A DNA stretch of 64,000 bases. Source: Kordia algicida (GTDB lineage: Bacteria > Bacteroidota > Bacteroidia > Flavobacteriales > Flavobacteriaceae). Shown here one piece after another: positions 8,649 to 18,594 of this stretch. The translations under genes and the position numbers were made by a program. Position 1 is the stretch's first letter; the number at the start of each line of letters is the position of its first letter. The notes under the pieces were generated by a model. The model had not been told where the DNA came from. It was given only the letters and a program-made list of their open reading frames with translations, and made no database searches. The stretch lies in the NCBI RefSeq assembly GCF_051013375.1, contig NZ_CP142125.1; one strand, given 5' to 3'.

Positions 8649-8861
8649 TTAATCGCTATATTTAGAAAATACATAACGAACCCAATGTTTGATGTCATGA
8701 GGATATACAAATAGGACATCATTTTTTTTAACTAAAGTTTTGCCAAAGAAAAATGTATCAAAATCCAATTTAAAGGAATTTGGAATATTTTTCACGGGAA
8801 CTAAATCTTTTGTAAAAGATAATTCTTTAAGTGTCGATATGTCTGTTCTAGATATTAACAT
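8649..8861 (-). CDS. Small protein of unknown function upstream of fic
   Basis: 70 residues from the ATG at 8861; a TTG one codon earlier is less likely. It has a mixed alpha/beta look with many aromatic residues (FKLDFDTFFFGKTLVKKNDV, then YPHDIKHWVRYVF) and no signal peptide or membrane span. I do not recognise a family. It lacks a convincing (S/T)xxxE(G/N) antitoxin motif; STLKEL is only superficially similar. The 2-base gap to fic implies translational coupling, so it may be a partner, substrate or regulator of the Fic enzyme. Confidence 0.5.
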   Translation of the reverse strand: MLISRTDISTLKELSFTKDLVPVKNIPNSFKLDFDTFFFGKTLVKKNDVLFVYPHDIKHWVRYVFSKYSD

Positions 8862-8964
8862 CAAATAGGTTGTGCGTACAATTTTTCAAATCGATACAAA
8901 TATAAATTAAAGATAAGTAAAATAAATAAAATAACTATTCTGTTGCTTGTCATTACATTAAAAC

Positions 8965-10125
8965 CTACAACGCTTGATCCTTTCGATGCAACAAGCGCGT
9001 CAATTTAATAGATAAATCTGTCAAAACGATTTTAGCATTTCCATTGCGCTCAATATGATAAATCGCATCTTGCAATTCCTTTGAAATATCCAAAATATTA
9101 TTTCCGTGAACAAAAGGCGCAAACTTTTCGAGAAAAAAACCTTTGGTATGTGGTTCAAAAAACACCAAATCGGTTGCAGTATAATTTTGAAGCAACGCTT
9201 GTCGAAAAAGATCCAAACAAAAGCTTAAAAATTTCTTCTGTGTCTCTCGTCCTGTTTTGGCAACTTCTTCGCTCCAAGCAATCAAATCACGCACGGCAGT
9301 TTTATTTCCTTTTGCTTTAAAAGCAGAACGAACCCAAGCGACAAACCATGTTTCAAACATCAAATCTTCTGAATCTTGATGTACCAAATCTACCGCTTTA
9401 TTATAATTTCCATTTGCCTGATGTGCAATTTTAGTAGCTTCTGCTTCTGCAACATTCAGGTTTTTCATCAAAGATTCCTTAATCGCTTGTTCGCCCAAAG
9501 GAGGAAAATGTAGAATTTGGCAACGCGAACGAATTGTATTAATAATTTGTTCTTCATCTTCAGCAATCAAAAGAAACAAGGTCTTATTTGGCGGTTCTTC
9601 AATTAACTTCAACAATTTATTTGCCGCGGCTGTATTCATGCGTTCTGCCATCCAAATAATCATTACTTTATAACCACCTTCATACGATTTCAGCGTAAGC
9701 GATTTAACAATATCTAGCGCTTCATCAACACCAATCTGTCCTTGCTTATTATCAATACCGAGCATTTTATACCAATCGAACAAATTTCCATACGGTTGCT
9801 CTTTAACAAACTGCCGCCATTCTTCCAAAAAATGTTTTGATACGGGATGACTTTTCACTTTATGATTTCCCGCAACAGGAAAGGCAAAATGCAAATCGGG
9901 ATGCGAAAGATTACTAAATTTCAAATTACAAGCGTCATTTCCGCCAGCATTTTCTCCTTCCGAATTTTGACACAACACATACTGCGCATATGCAATTGCC
10001 ATCGGAAGCGTTCCGCAACCTTCTGGACCCACAAAAAGTTGTGCATGCGGAATGCGTCCGCGATCGGCACTCAATGTGAGATGTTTTTTAATATGTGTTA
10101 ATCCTAAAATATCCTGAAAAAGCAT
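8965..10125 (-). CDS. holB: DNA polymerase III subunit delta prime
   Basis: 386 residues from the ATG at 10125; the frame is open to 10215, but MLFQDILGLTHIKKHL is the normal beginning of the flavobacterial protein. It is a clamp-loader AAA+ subunit. HAQLFVGPEGCGTLPMAIAY holds a degenerate Walker A (no GKT), as expected for delta prime, which does not hydrolyse ATP. MNTAAANKLLKLIEEPPNKT and TIRSRCQILHF are the conserved sensor/SRC arginine-finger region. It helps load the sliding clamp on DNA. A -7-like TATATTTG lies just upstream. Divergent pgk starts 238 bases away. Confidence 0.9.
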   Translation of the reverse strand: MLFQDILGLTHIKKHLTLSADRGRIPHAQLFVGPEGCGTLPMAIAYAQYVLCQNSEGENAGGNDACNLKFSNLSHPDLHFAFPVAGNHKVKSHPVSKHFLEEWRQFVKEQPYGNLFDWYKMLGIDNKQGQIGVDEALDIVKSLTLKSYEGGYKVMIIWMAERMNTAAANKLLKLIEEPPNKTLFLLIAEDEEQIINTIRSRCQILHFPPLGEQAIKESLMKNLNVAEAEATKIAHQANGNYNKAVDLVHQDSEDLMFETWFVAWVRSAFKAKGNKTAVRDLIAWSEEVAKTGRETQKKFLSFCLDLFRQALLQNYTATDLVFFEPHTKGFFLEKFAPFVHGNNILDISKELQDAIYHIERNGNAKIVLTDLSIKLTRLLHRKDQAL

Positions 10126-10362
10126 GTGGCAAATATAGTTGTAAGTGTTCAATTTTTGTGTGATAGACACGATAAAATCCTTGAAAAAACATCGTAAAAA
10201 TGTAAAAAACAACAAGAAACTGTAATTTTAACTCATGGAATGGCTTACTAAAACGTTTGATGAAAAAAAACTTCAAAAAAGTCATCCCCAAAAATAGAAA
10301 ACAACTTATATTGCTTGCTGATTCAGGATGTAAAACAACAATAACCGAAAAATAAAATACTT

Positions 10363-11550
10363 GTGAAAACGCTAAACGACTTCAACTTTAAAGATAAAAA
10401 AGCACTCATTCGTGTAGATTTTAATGTTCCTTTAAACGATCAATATCAAGTTACGGACGATACGCGAATTCGTGCCGCAAAACCAACCATTATCAAAATA
10501 TTAGAAGATGGTGGAAGTTGCGTATTAATGTCGCACTTAGGAAGACCAAAAGGGTTTCAGGAAGAATATTCACTGCGTCACATTGTTGAAACGGTTTCTC
10601 AAATCATTGGTGTGCAAGTAAAATTTGCAGGAAACTGTATTGGCGAGGAAGCTGAAAAAGCAGTAGCAGGTTTAGAAGATGGCGAAGTATTATTATTAGA
10701 AAATTTACGTTTTCACGAAGAAGAAAAAGCTGGTGATGAAGCCTTTGCGGCGAATCTTGCCAAATTGGGAGACATCTACGTAAATGATGCTTTTGGTACA
10801 GCACACAGAGCGCACGCATCTACAGCAGTCATCGCAGAAAACTTTACAGATAAAAAATGCTTTGGATTGTTACTTGCAAAAGAAATAGAAAGCATTGCAA
10901 AAGTGATGGAAACAGGCGAGAAGCCAGTTACCGCAGTTCTTGGAGGTGCCAAAGTATCGTCAAAAATTACAATCATAGATAACATCTTAGACAAAATAGA
11001 TCACCTAATAGTTGGTGGCGGAATGACATTTACCTTCATCAAAGCACAAGGCGGAAGCATTGGAAACTCATTGGTAGAAGATGACAAACTTGACTTGGCA
11101 AAAGAAATTATGAAAGAAGCGGAAGCCAAAAATGTAACCATTCATTTGCCAGTAGATGCTGTTATTGCAGATGCATTTGCCAACGATGCAACCACAAAAG
11201 TAGTAGACGTTACCGAAATTCCTGACGGTTGGATGGGCTTAGACGCTGGATCAGCAACACAAGCAAAATTTGCTGAGGTCATCGCAAAATCAAAAACCAT
11301 TCTTTGGAATGGACCTTTAGGTGTTTTTGAAATGCCAAACTTCGCCAAAGGAACCATTGCTTTAGGTAATGCTATTGCCGATGCTACCAAAAACGGAGCA
11401 TTTTCACTTGTTGGTGGTGGCGATTCTGTAGCTGCGGTAAAACAATTTGGTTTTGAACCAAAAGTAAGTTATGTAAGTACAGGTGGCGGTGCTATGTTGG
11501 AAAGCTTAGAAGGAAAAACATTGCCAGGAATTGCAGCAATTTTAGCGTAA
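10363..11550 (+). CDS. pgk: Phosphoglycerate kinase
   Basis: 395 residues, the usual bacterial length. It catalyses 1,3-bisphosphoglycerate + ADP to 3-phosphoglycerate + ATP in glycolysis. Signature pieces are RVDFNVPLND (substrate-binding N-domain), SHLGRPKG, GGAKVSSKI, WNGPLGVFE and GGGDSVAAVKQFG (nucleotide loop). The start is a GTG at 10363, immediately giving MKTLNDFNF, the normal N-terminus; no upstream ATG is in frame. It stands alone, with a strong terminator at 11576-11607. Confidence 0.97.
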   Translation: MKTLNDFNFKDKKALIRVDFNVPLNDQYQVTDDTRIRAAKPTIIKILEDGGSCVLMSHLGRPKGFQEEYSLRHIVETVSQIIGVQVKFAGNCIGEEAEKAVAGLEDGEVLLLENLRFHEEEKAGDEAFAANLAKLGDIYVNDAFGTAHRAHASTAVIAENFTDKKCFGLLLAKEIESIAKVMETGEKPVTAVLGGAKVSSKITIIDNILDKIDHLIVGGGMTFTFIKAQGGSIGNSLVEDDKLDLAKEIMKEAEAKNVTIHLPVDAVIADAFANDATTKVVDVTEIPDGWMGLDAGSATQAKFAEVIAKSKTILWNGPLGVFEMPNFAKGTIALGNAIADATKNGAFSLVGGGDSVAAVKQFGFEPKVSYVSTGGGAMLESLEGKTLPGIAAILA

Positions 11551-11575
11551 AACACATAACAAAATAACAAATATC

Positions 11576-11607
11576 AAAAAGTCTAATTCTTGTAGTTAGA
11601 CTTTTTT
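11576..11607 (+). terminator. Terminator of pgk
   Basis: AAAAAGTCTAA pairs perfectly with TTAGACTTTTT around a 9-base loop and ends in T. Confidence 0.85.
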
Positions 11608-11711
11608 AATACACGCTAATTTCTAAATTCAAATAAAAAACACGAATTTAGCACCAATCGCGTTTCAATACCATAGAAACCGTTTAAAACGAAAAAACGC
11701 CTTATATATAC

Positions 11712-13355
11712 ATGAAATATCTCTTTAGCATACTTTTCTTATCTCTAGCTTTTGTGGGAAATGCCCAAGAAGATGAAAAAAAGCCAGTAAAAGAAAAACC
11801 TACGTTCAAAATTATAAAAGACACGATCATTCTTGATGGAAAAAAAACCGTTATGACTGATACGATTTATTTTGATACCAAAAACGAAATCAAACGTACA
11901 GCAAATGATATCTTGCCAGAATTAGACAGCACAAAAACAGTACTAGACGGAAAAAAAGTATTGACCAAAGTCAATGAAAGCTACGATTTACAAGATGATA
12001 AAATGGCAGCAAAAATTGACAGTTTATGGCTGCGCGAATTGAGCGGAACAGCTTTATTTGACACCATTCACAATGAAATTACAGAACTTAAATATGACCC
12101 TGTAGTATATCAAGATTTGCCGACAGACACATTAAAAGCGCGTTTGGAACGATTAAATGCCAAAACGCCGTTCAATATTGAATACAATCCTTCGTTAGAA
12201 AGTGTCATTCGCAGGTTTTTAAAAAGACGTAAAAAATCGATGGAACGCCTGATGAAAATCAGCCAATACTACTTTCCAATGTTTGAACAAGAATTGGACA
12301 ATCACAACATTCCATTAGAAGTAAAATACCTAGCAATCGTAGAATCTGCCTTAAATCCAAGAGCACGTTCGCGAGTTGGCGCTACTGGATTGTGGCAATT
12401 TATGTATCAAACAGGAAAACAATACGATTTAGACGTAAACTCATACGTAGACGAACGTAGCGATCCTGTAAAATCGACCAAAGCAGCGTGTCAATACTTG
12501 GCAAGTCTCTACAAAATATTTGGTGATTGGGATTTGGCACTAGCAGCCTACAACTCAGGTCCAGGGAACGTATCCAAAGCCATTAGACGTTCTGGCGGAT
12601 ACGTAAATTATTGGAACATTCGATCAAACTTACCACGCGAAACAGCAGGATATTTGCCAGCGTTCTTAGCAACCATGTATATTTTTGAATATGCAGACGA
12701 ACACGGTTTTCAGGTAGACAACATAGAAACTCCACACTTTGCAACCGATACCATTCGCGTGAAGCAATTATTGACCTTCGATCAAATTTCGGAAGTATTA
12801 AACGTAAAAGTAGAAGACCTTCAATTCTTTAATCCATCATACAAATTAGACATCATTCCACACATAAAAGGAAGAAATTATACCTTGCGATTGCCCGTAC
12901 AAGAAGTAGGGAAATTTGTAAACAATGAAGAAGCAATTTACGCTTTCGCAAAAGAAGAATTAGCCAAAAGAGAAAAACCATTACCACAACTTTTTCAAAT
13001 GGACAAACGCACGCGTTATCGTGTAAAAAGTGGTGATTATCTCGGAAAAATTGCGCGACGTTTTGGTGTGCGCGTAAGCGATTTAAAACGCTGGAATGGA
13101 TTGCGTTCCAACAGATTGCGAATTGGACAACGATTAACGATTTATCCAAAAAAACCTGGTTTTGCAGTCAAAAAACCATCACAAAAGAAAAAAAATACAG
13201 GCAATGCAAAAACCTATGTTGTCAAGTCTGGCGACTCTTTGTGGAGCATTGCACAAAAATTTCCTGGAGTTTCTGTCAAGAATATTAAAAAATGGAATGA
13301 TATTAGTGGTAATAAACTAAAACCTGGAATGACGTTGCAGGTTTCCAAAAAATAA
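11712..13355 (+). CDS. MltD-like membrane-bound lytic transglycosylase with two LysM domains
   Basis: 547 residues. Signal peptide 1-19 (FVGNAQ), a charged linker, then an SLT goose-lysozyme-like domain at about 190-320. Glu211 in YLAIVESALNPRARS is the catalytic acid, and GATGLWQFM and ALAAYNSGPGNV are the conserved downstream motifs. Two LysM peptidoglycan-binding domains close the protein (from about 434 and 499, RYRVKSGDYLGKIARRFG and TYVVKSGDSLWSIAQKF). It cleaves MurNAc-GlcNAc bonds in the periplasm with formation of 1,6-anhydro ends. No lipobox is visible, unlike E. coli MltD. The DUF4837 gene follows 25 bases on. Confidence 0.93.
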   Translation: MKYLFSILFLSLAFVGNAQEDEKKPVKEKPTFKIIKDTIILDGKKTVMTDTIYFDTKNEIKRTANDILPELDSTKTVLDGKKVLTKVNESYDLQDDKMAAKIDSLWLRELSGTALFDTIHNEITELKYDPVVYQDLPTDTLKARLERLNAKTPFNIEYNPSLESVIRRFLKRRKKSMERLMKISQYYFPMFEQELDNHNIPLEVKYLAIVESALNPRARSRVGATGLWQFMYQTGKQYDLDVNSYVDERSDPVKSTKAACQYLASLYKIFGDWDLALAAYNSGPGNVSKAIRRSGGYVNYWNIRSNLPRETAGYLPAFLATMYIFEYADEHGFQVDNIETPHFATDTIRVKQLLTFDQISEVLNVKVEDLQFFNPSYKLDIIPHIKGRNYTLRLPVQEVGKFVNNEEAIYAFAKEELAKREKPLPQLFQMDKRTRYRVKSGDYLGKIARRFGVRVSDLKRWNGLRSNRLRIGQRLTIYPKKPGFAVKKPSQKKKNTGNAKTYVVKSGDSLWSIAQKFPGVSVKNIKKWNDISGNKLKPGMTLQVSKK

Positions 13356-13380
13356 ATAAACAATCATAAACCCATTACAC

Positions 13381-14367
13381 GTGAAAAAATTATACGCACT
13401 TATATTTGTTTTAGCATTATTTTCTTCTTGTGGAGATAAGAATGACAAAGATGTTGCCGAGCGATATAAACCACAATCTGCAGGAAAAGTAAATCTATTG
13501 GCAGTTGTTATTGATAACGATCAATGGAAAGGAAAAATAGGGGATAGCATTCGAAGTATTTACGGTGCACCAACAGATGGTTTGCCAATGGAAGAACCGC
13601 TATTTTCGCTAAAACAAATAAATCCTGAAGTATTCAAAGATCCAATTACGACGTACAGAAGTATTTTAATTATAGAATCATCTGACGAGAAAAAATTCCG
13701 TATCAAAGGAGATGTATATGCAAAACCACAGCAAATTGTATATATATCAGGTTCAGACGATGAAATTATTGCACAACTTACAGAAAATGCAGCAAAATCT
13801 ATCAAAACCCTAAAGGACAATGAATTACTTTCCAAGCAACAATTCATTAAAGGAGCATTAAACAAAGACAAATCGTTGGAGGAAACCTTTGGAATTTCGC
13901 TAAATATTCCTTCTGTATACAAAGTAGTCAAAAAGGAAGACAATTTCGTTTGGTTTGAGCGTAAAGTTTCTAACGGAACCATGAATATTATTGCATACAC
14001 CTTGCCATACGGAAGCATTCCAAAAAACGATACAACGATTGATGCTATCATTAAAATGCGTGACTCCATTGGTGAAGCGTATGTACCTGGTAGAGATCCT
14101 GAAACAATGTATATGATTACTGAAAAAGCATACGCACCGTTTCTCTTTGAAGCAACGATTGACAATAAGTTTGCATTTGAAACCAAAGGAATGTGGGAAG
14201 TACACGGCTTTCAAATGGCAGGACCGTTTATCAACTATGTGGTAGATGACAAAGATCACAACCGACTCATGGTGATTGAAGGATTTGCCTTTGCGCCTTC
14301 GGAAGACAAAAGAGATTTTATGTTTGAAATTGAGGCGATCTTAAAATCCCTGAAAATTCAGAAATAA
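13381..14367 (+). CDS. DUF4837-family lipoprotein
   Basis: 328 residues starting with GTG at 13381. The signal ends in a lipobox with Cys17 (LFSSCGD), so it is probably membrane-anchored. The body has the run typical of flavobacterial DUF4837 proteins (LLAVVIDNDQWKGKIGDSIR, then LPMEEPLFSLKQINPEVF). Function is unknown in the family. It starts 25 bases after the lytic transglycosylase gene and is followed by a terminator at 14400, so the two form a short operon that may act in cell-wall or envelope work. Confidence 0.85.
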   Translation: MKKLYALIFVLALFSSCGDKNDKDVAERYKPQSAGKVNLLAVVIDNDQWKGKIGDSIRSIYGAPTDGLPMEEPLFSLKQINPEVFKDPITTYRSILIIESSDEKKFRIKGDVYAKPQQIVYISGSDDEIIAQLTENAAKSIKTLKDNELLSKQQFIKGALNKDKSLEETFGISLNIPSVYKVVKKEDNFVWFERKVSNGTMNIIAYTLPYGSIPKNDTTIDAIIKMRDSIGEAYVPGRDPETMYMITEKAYAPFLFEATIDNKFAFETKGMWEVHGFQMAGPFINYVVDDKDHNRLMVIEGFAFAPSEDKRDFMFEIEAILKSLKIQK

Positions 14368-14399
14368 ACAATATACAAATACAGTATAAAACCGATTGC

Positions 14400-14431
14400 A
14401 GCACATAAGTTAGTTCTTGTGTGCTTTTTTT
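14400..14431 (+). terminator. Terminator after the DUF4837 gene
   Basis: AGCACATAAG pairs with CTTGTGTGCT with one mismatch, followed by TTTTTT. Confidence 0.75.
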
Positions 14432-14972
14432 ATGTCTAAATTTTCGCTGTTGCGGAATGAACTCTTTGAATTTGAAGTTGAACTTGAAACTGAACTTGAA
14501 CTTTAATTTGAAACTCAATTCAGTTTTCTACAACAGTAAACAATTCGTGAATTCGTGACAAAAAACTCTTTCAGAAATTGAGTTTAAACTTCAACTTGAA
14601 ACCGAAACTAATGAAACGTCATTACATATCTTTAACCAAATACAGTTTCCCCACAACAGTAAGCAATTCGTGAAAATTTTTAAAGTTCACACAAAGACCA
14701 ATCAACAATTCGTGAATTCGTAAAAAAACTTCCTAAATTTAAGTTAGAAACCGAATTTGAACTTGAAGTTGAACACAACAAAGTACCTTTAATTTGTCAT
14801 TTCGAGCGTTTTGAAAAACGTGTGGCAATCTGTTGCTTCAAATAATACGAATGTCATGTGAGAAACAGATTGCCACGTCATACTTCCTCGTAAAGATGTT
14901 TCAATTGAATAAAAACAACCAAACAAAAAACACTAAATTGCACTTCCAAATCAATCTTTCAATCACAATACA
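14432..14972. repeat. Repeat-filled spacer between DUF4837 gene and tex
   Basis: No gene is visible in these 540 bases. The first part (14458-14520) is an alternating GAA-nTT run (GAACTTGAAGTTGAAC type) that recurs inverted and at 14748-14775. The 16-mer AATTCGTGAATTCGTG occurs at 14542-14557, a shortened form at 14665-14676 and a 15-base version at 14707-14721. The stretch 14655-14730 is a diverged copy of the 187-bp unit found at 42734-43295 (shared GTAAGCAnTTCGTGAAAA, CACAAAGA and AATTCGTGAATTCGT in the same order). A REP-like hairpin follows at 14822-14876. Confidence 0.7.
14822..14876. repeat. REP-like inverted repeat, copy 1
   Basis: GTGGCAATCTGTT (14822-14834) and AACAGATTGCCAC (14864-14876) are perfect 13-bp inverted arms around a 29-base loop. 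They are preceded by TGTCATTTCGAGCGTTTTG and followed by CTCGTAAAGATGTTTC. The same elements in the same order recur at 43427-43518, so this is a dispersed family rather than a local hairpin. Confidence 0.7.
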
Positions 14973-17099
14973 ATGACCCAACTTCAATACATACAATCAC
15001 AGCTTTCATTGCCTGAAAAAAGCATTCTCAAAACCATTGAATTGCTCAACGAAGATTGTACCATTCCTTTTATTTCTCGCTATCGAAAAGAAATGACAGG
15101 AAACCTAGACGAAGTACAAATTGGTCAAATTGTAAAGCTAAAAACAGCCTACGAAGAACTCGAAAAAAGACGTGAAGCTATTCTCAAGGCCATCACGGAG
15201 CAAGAAGCGCTAACGCCACAATTACAGGAAAAAATTGCGCAAGCAAAAACACTCACCGCGTTGGAAGACTTGTATTTACCTTACAAGAAAAAACGCAAAA
15301 CGAAAGCTTCTATTGCCAAAGAAAACGGACTCGAGCCATTGGCAAAAATCATTATGAAGCAACAACACGAAGATGTAATCTATGCAGCAAATCGTTTTGT
15401 AAAAGGAGAAGTCACTTCGGTAGAAAAGGCCATTGAAGGTGCGCGACATATTATTGCAGAATGGATTAACGAAAAAGAATATGTTCGAAACAAAATAAGA
15501 CGTCTTTACCAACGAAAAGCAACAATCACTACCAAAGTTGTCAAAGCAAAAAAAGATGACGAAAACGCACAAAAATACAAGCAATATTTTGACTGGAGCG
15601 AATCGCTTCACAGAACACCTTCACACAGATTGCTCGCTATGTTACGAGCTGAAAAAGAAGGTTTTATCAAACTAAAAGTTGCTGTTGATAAAGAAGAAGC
15701 TTTAGAAACTATTGACAGATTGGTCATCAAAACAGACGTTACTTCTTGCACGGATCAAGTGTTTATTGCCATTGAAGACGCCTACAAACGATTACTATCG
15801 CCAGCAATTGTCAATGAAGTACTAAACGATGTAAAAGCCAAGGCAGATGCAACAGCAATTTCCGTTTTTGCAGACAATTTAAAGCAATTATTATTGGGCG
15901 CGCCACTTGGTCAAAAACGGGTTTTGGCGATTGATCCAGGATTTAAGTCAGGCTGTAAAGTAGTGTGTTTGGACGAAAAAGGTGATTTGTTACACAATGA
16001 AAATATCTATCCACATCCGCCACAGCGAAAAACTACAGACGCAGGAAAAAAAATACGTTCGTTGGTCAATGCGTATAAAATTGAAGCCATTGCTATAGGA
16101 AATGGAACAGCTTCGCGAGAAACAGAATTTTTCATTAAAAAGATTCAATTTGATCGCGATCTACAAGTATTTATCGTGAATGAAGCTGGCGCATCTGTAT
16201 ATTCTGCATCCAAAATTGCACGTGCCGAATTTCCAAATTATGATGTGACGGTTCGTGGTGCGGTTTCTATTGGAAGACGACTCAAAGATCCGTTGGCGGA
16301 ACTCGTAAAGATTGATCCGAAAGCAATTGGTGTTGGACAATATCAGCATGATGTCGATCAAACAAAACTCAAAGAAGAACTCGATACGGTTGTGATGAGT
16401 TGTGTAAACGCCGTTGGTGTCAATGTAAATACTGCAAGTAGCGCATTGCTGAGTTATGTATCTGGAATTGGCGTGAATTTGGCAGAAAATGTAGTGAAAT
16501 ACAGAAGCAAAAACGGAAAAATTGATTCGCGAAATAGCTTAAAAAAAGTACCACGATTAGGTCCGAAAGCGTTTCAGCAAGCCGCAGCATTCTTACGAAT
16601 TACCGATGCCAAACATCCGTTAGATAATTCTACCGTGCATCCAGAAAGTTATCATATTGTTGAAAAAATGGCAAAAGATGTCAAGCTTTCTGTAGACGAA
16701 TTGATTGGAAATAAAGCAGTTTTAAGTACCATAGATCTTCAAAAGTATTGTACAGAAACTATCGGATTGCCAACGTTGAATGATATTGTCAAAGAATTGG
16801 AAAAACCAGGCGTTGATCCGCGGAAAGCGGCAAAACTTTTTGAATTTGATAAAAATGTAAAAACCATATCAGATGTTAAAGTTGGCATGTCGCTACCTGG
16901 AATCGTCAATAATATTACCAATTTTGGTTGTTTTGTCGATATCGGAATTAAGGAAAGCGGTTTAGTCCATATTTCAAAATTGGCAAACGAATTTATCAGT
17001 GATGTCAACTCGGTTGTAAAACTGCACCAACATATTACCGTAACAGTTGTTGAGGTGGATGAAGCACGTAAGCGAATTCAATTGTCTATGATTGATTAG
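14973..17099 (+). CDS. tex: Tex-family RNA-binding transcription accessory protein
   Basis: 708 residues, full length. It has the Tex N-terminal helical region (about 1-190, with CTIPFISRYRKEMTGNLDE), a YqgF/RNase H-like core near 315-420 (VLAIDPGFKSGCKVV), helix-hairpin-helix repeats near 430-560 (VNTASSALLSYVSGIG, KVPRLGPKAFQQAAAFLRI) and a C-terminal S1 RNA-binding domain from about 637 (PGIVNNITNFGCFVDIGIK). Tex proteins bind nucleic acid and affect transcription; the exact role is not settled. Its stop lies 4 bases from the stop of the convergent beta-helix gene. Confidence 0.95.
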   Translation: MTQLQYIQSQLSLPEKSILKTIELLNEDCTIPFISRYRKEMTGNLDEVQIGQIVKLKTAYEELEKRREAILKAITEQEALTPQLQEKIAQAKTLTALEDLYLPYKKKRKTKASIAKENGLEPLAKIIMKQQHEDVIYAANRFVKGEVTSVEKAIEGARHIIAEWINEKEYVRNKIRRLYQRKATITTKVVKAKKDDENAQKYKQYFDWSESLHRTPSHRLLAMLRAEKEGFIKLKVAVDKEEALETIDRLVIKTDVTSCTDQVFIAIEDAYKRLLSPAIVNEVLNDVKAKADATAISVFADNLKQLLLGAPLGQKRVLAIDPGFKSGCKVVCLDEKGDLLHNENIYPHPPQRKTTDAGKKIRSLVNAYKIEAIAIGNGTASRETEFFIKKIQFDRDLQVFIVNEAGASVYSASKIARAEFPNYDVTVRGAVSIGRRLKDPLAELVKIDPKAIGVGQYQHDVDQTKLKEELDTVVMSCVNAVGVNVNTASSALLSYVSGIGVNLAENVVKYRSKNGKIDSRNSLKKVPRLGPKAFQQAAAFLRITDAKHPLDNSTVHPESYHIVEKMAKDVKLSVDELIGNKAVLSTIDLQKYCTETIGLPTLNDIVKELEKPGVDPRKAAKLFEFDKNVKTISDVKVGMSLPGIVNNITNFGCFVDIGIKESGLVHISKLANEFISDVNSVVKLHQHITVTVVEVDEARKRIQLSMID

Positions 17100-17103
17100 A
17101 TTT

Positions 17104-18594
17104 TCAGCTATTTAGCGAATTGTGAAGCCAAGTAGCATCATCTTCAATTTCTTGCGCATTATTGAAACAAATATAACCACTTGGTGCATTTTTACGATCT
17201 AAATAATCGGGAAGCTTCCGCGGATTTAATACGTATCTTTTAGACACTTGCAAATCGATGTGTTCCTTTTCTGGTCCATCATAAATGAGCAATTTCCCAA
17301 AGCGACATGCAATATTGATGAAGCGACTTTTTTTATGAATGTAGATTTCTCCATGCGTCAAATCGACTCCGGTTAAGTGTGTATTGGCACAATCGTCCAA
17401 AAAGATGCCTGGTTTTACACGTTCTGGTGGAAGGTTTCGATCTTTACGATTTACTGCGCCCAATCCAGAAGCGAAAAAACCGCCAATCACATGCAATCCT
17501 GAAGATTGTTTTGCAAATACTGTTTCTCCATGTATACTTGCGCCTGCAAACCAGCAATTAATGAGTGTAGTATCTCTAATTCGCCATCGCAATCCGCTTC
17601 CTTTTTGACAACTTTCCATAAAAATAGCTCTTTTGGCTCTTGCATTGAGCGTAAATACGATGTTTTCAGCAGTCCATTTTGCCACCGCAGGACAATCTGT
17701 TTTATATCCGTTCTTGTCTACACAAGAAGTTTCAGTAGAAAGTAAGGAAACAATATTTGCATCATACGCATTTATGTACTTCGGATTGTTTTTTTCTTCC
17801 TCAGGAATAAATAATAGTGGCACATCAACCGTTAAATTTTTCAATCCGCCGCCAGCGTTATTGCTACCATTGGCTACGTATCTAAAAAAAGCACCTTTGT
17901 CGTTATTTTGAGGTAAAATACTTTCCTTCGGATTGTTGGGATTAGCAAAGTTGAAGTCGTTGTATCTGTGGAAAATAAGCAAGCGTGTTCCGTGTGCTGA
18001 AGTTCCCATGTTTCCTTCGCCTTCAAAGACGACTCCGTAGTAAATTGTACTGATGAAGGTGTGAAAGTAATATCTTCCGGAAGGAATAAAAATAGTTTTT
18101 CCAGGCCGCGTGTACGCTCGATTATTAAAGGTATGAATTGGCGGATTAAATTTTGGTGGATTTACATATTTTCCTTTGCCGTCTCGTTGCCTGATGGCGA
18201 TATCAAATTGTGCATATTGCAGTGCAGCATTTACCGCAGGAGATGCATCTGAACCGCTTGGTCGTGCGCCAAACCAACGTAAGTTTAGTTTTCCTCTGTC
18301 CCATTGGCGCGTCCATTTTCCGTTTGGATTTGTTTTTGATTTGCACACCATTCCGTCGTAATTGGCGTTGTATCCAATTTTGAGCATGGCTTCAAAAGAA
18401 GCATACGGACTTTTCGGATTGCGAGCGTTTGGAGTATTACTTTGATAAAAAGGTTCGAGCGAAGATTTTGCATCAAAAATAAAAAAACCACCGCCGCCAT
18501 CTTCGTCATTTAGATAACCGCGCATGTACACCATTTCTTTATCTGATGGTGAAGCATAGTTGTATAATTCTTCGAAACTTTCTACGACGTTCAT
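17104..18594 (-). CDS. Right-handed beta-helix (pectate-lyase-like) protein, paralog 1
   Basis: 496 residues. An N-terminal glycine-rich module (VYMRGYLNDEDGGGGFFIFD) is followed by a WTRQW...NLRWFGARPSG hinge and a region like the Pectate_lyase_3 / tailspike start (AVNAALQYAQ, TRPGKTIFIPSGRYYF, EGEGNMGTSAHGTRL), then many short strands expected to form a beta-helix. It is closely related to the neighbour at 18740-20188 (shared NCWFAGAS, IGGFF, CRFGKLLIY, PSGRY), so they are tandem duplicates. Neither shows a signal peptide, unusual for a protein acting on glycan. It lies downstream of the aminouronate polysaccharide region, so a lyase or glycan-binding role is possible, but no catalytic residues can be assigned. 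Confidence 0.75.
   Translation of the reverse strand: MNVVESFEELYNYASPSDKEMVYMRGYLNDEDGGGGFFIFDAKSSLEPFYQSNTPNARNPKSPYASFEAMLKIGYNANYDGMVCKSKTNPNGKWTRQWDRGKLNLRWFGARPSGSDASPAVNAALQYAQFDIAIRQRDGKGKYVNPPKFNPPIHTFNNRAYTRPGKTIFIPSGRYYFHTFISTIYYGVVFEGEGNMGTSAHGTRLLIFHRYNDFNFANPNNPKESILPQNNDKGAFFRYVANGSNNAGGGLKNLTVDVPLLFIPEEEKNNPKYINAYDANIVSLLSTETSCVDKNGYKTDCPAVAKWTAENIVFTLNARAKRAIFMESCQKGSGLRWRIRDTTLINCWFAGASIHGETVFAKQSSGLHVIGGFFASGLGAVNRKDRNLPPERVKPGIFLDDCANTHLTGVDLTHGEIYIHKKSRFINIACRFGKLLIYDGPEKEHIDLQVSKRYVLNPRKLPDYLDRKNAPSGYICFNNAQEIEDDATWLHNSLNS

Noticed and set aside
13560..14186. 208-codon open frame antisense to the DUF4837 gene
   Set aside because: It lies wholly inside a gene with a lipoprotein signal and family match; no start signal and no recognisable domain.
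14458..14520. Possible coding repeat (alternating Glu with Phe, Val, Leu or Thr)
   Set aside because: The frame stops after a dozen codons and the same GAA-nTT pattern appears on both strands; it is a simple repeat.
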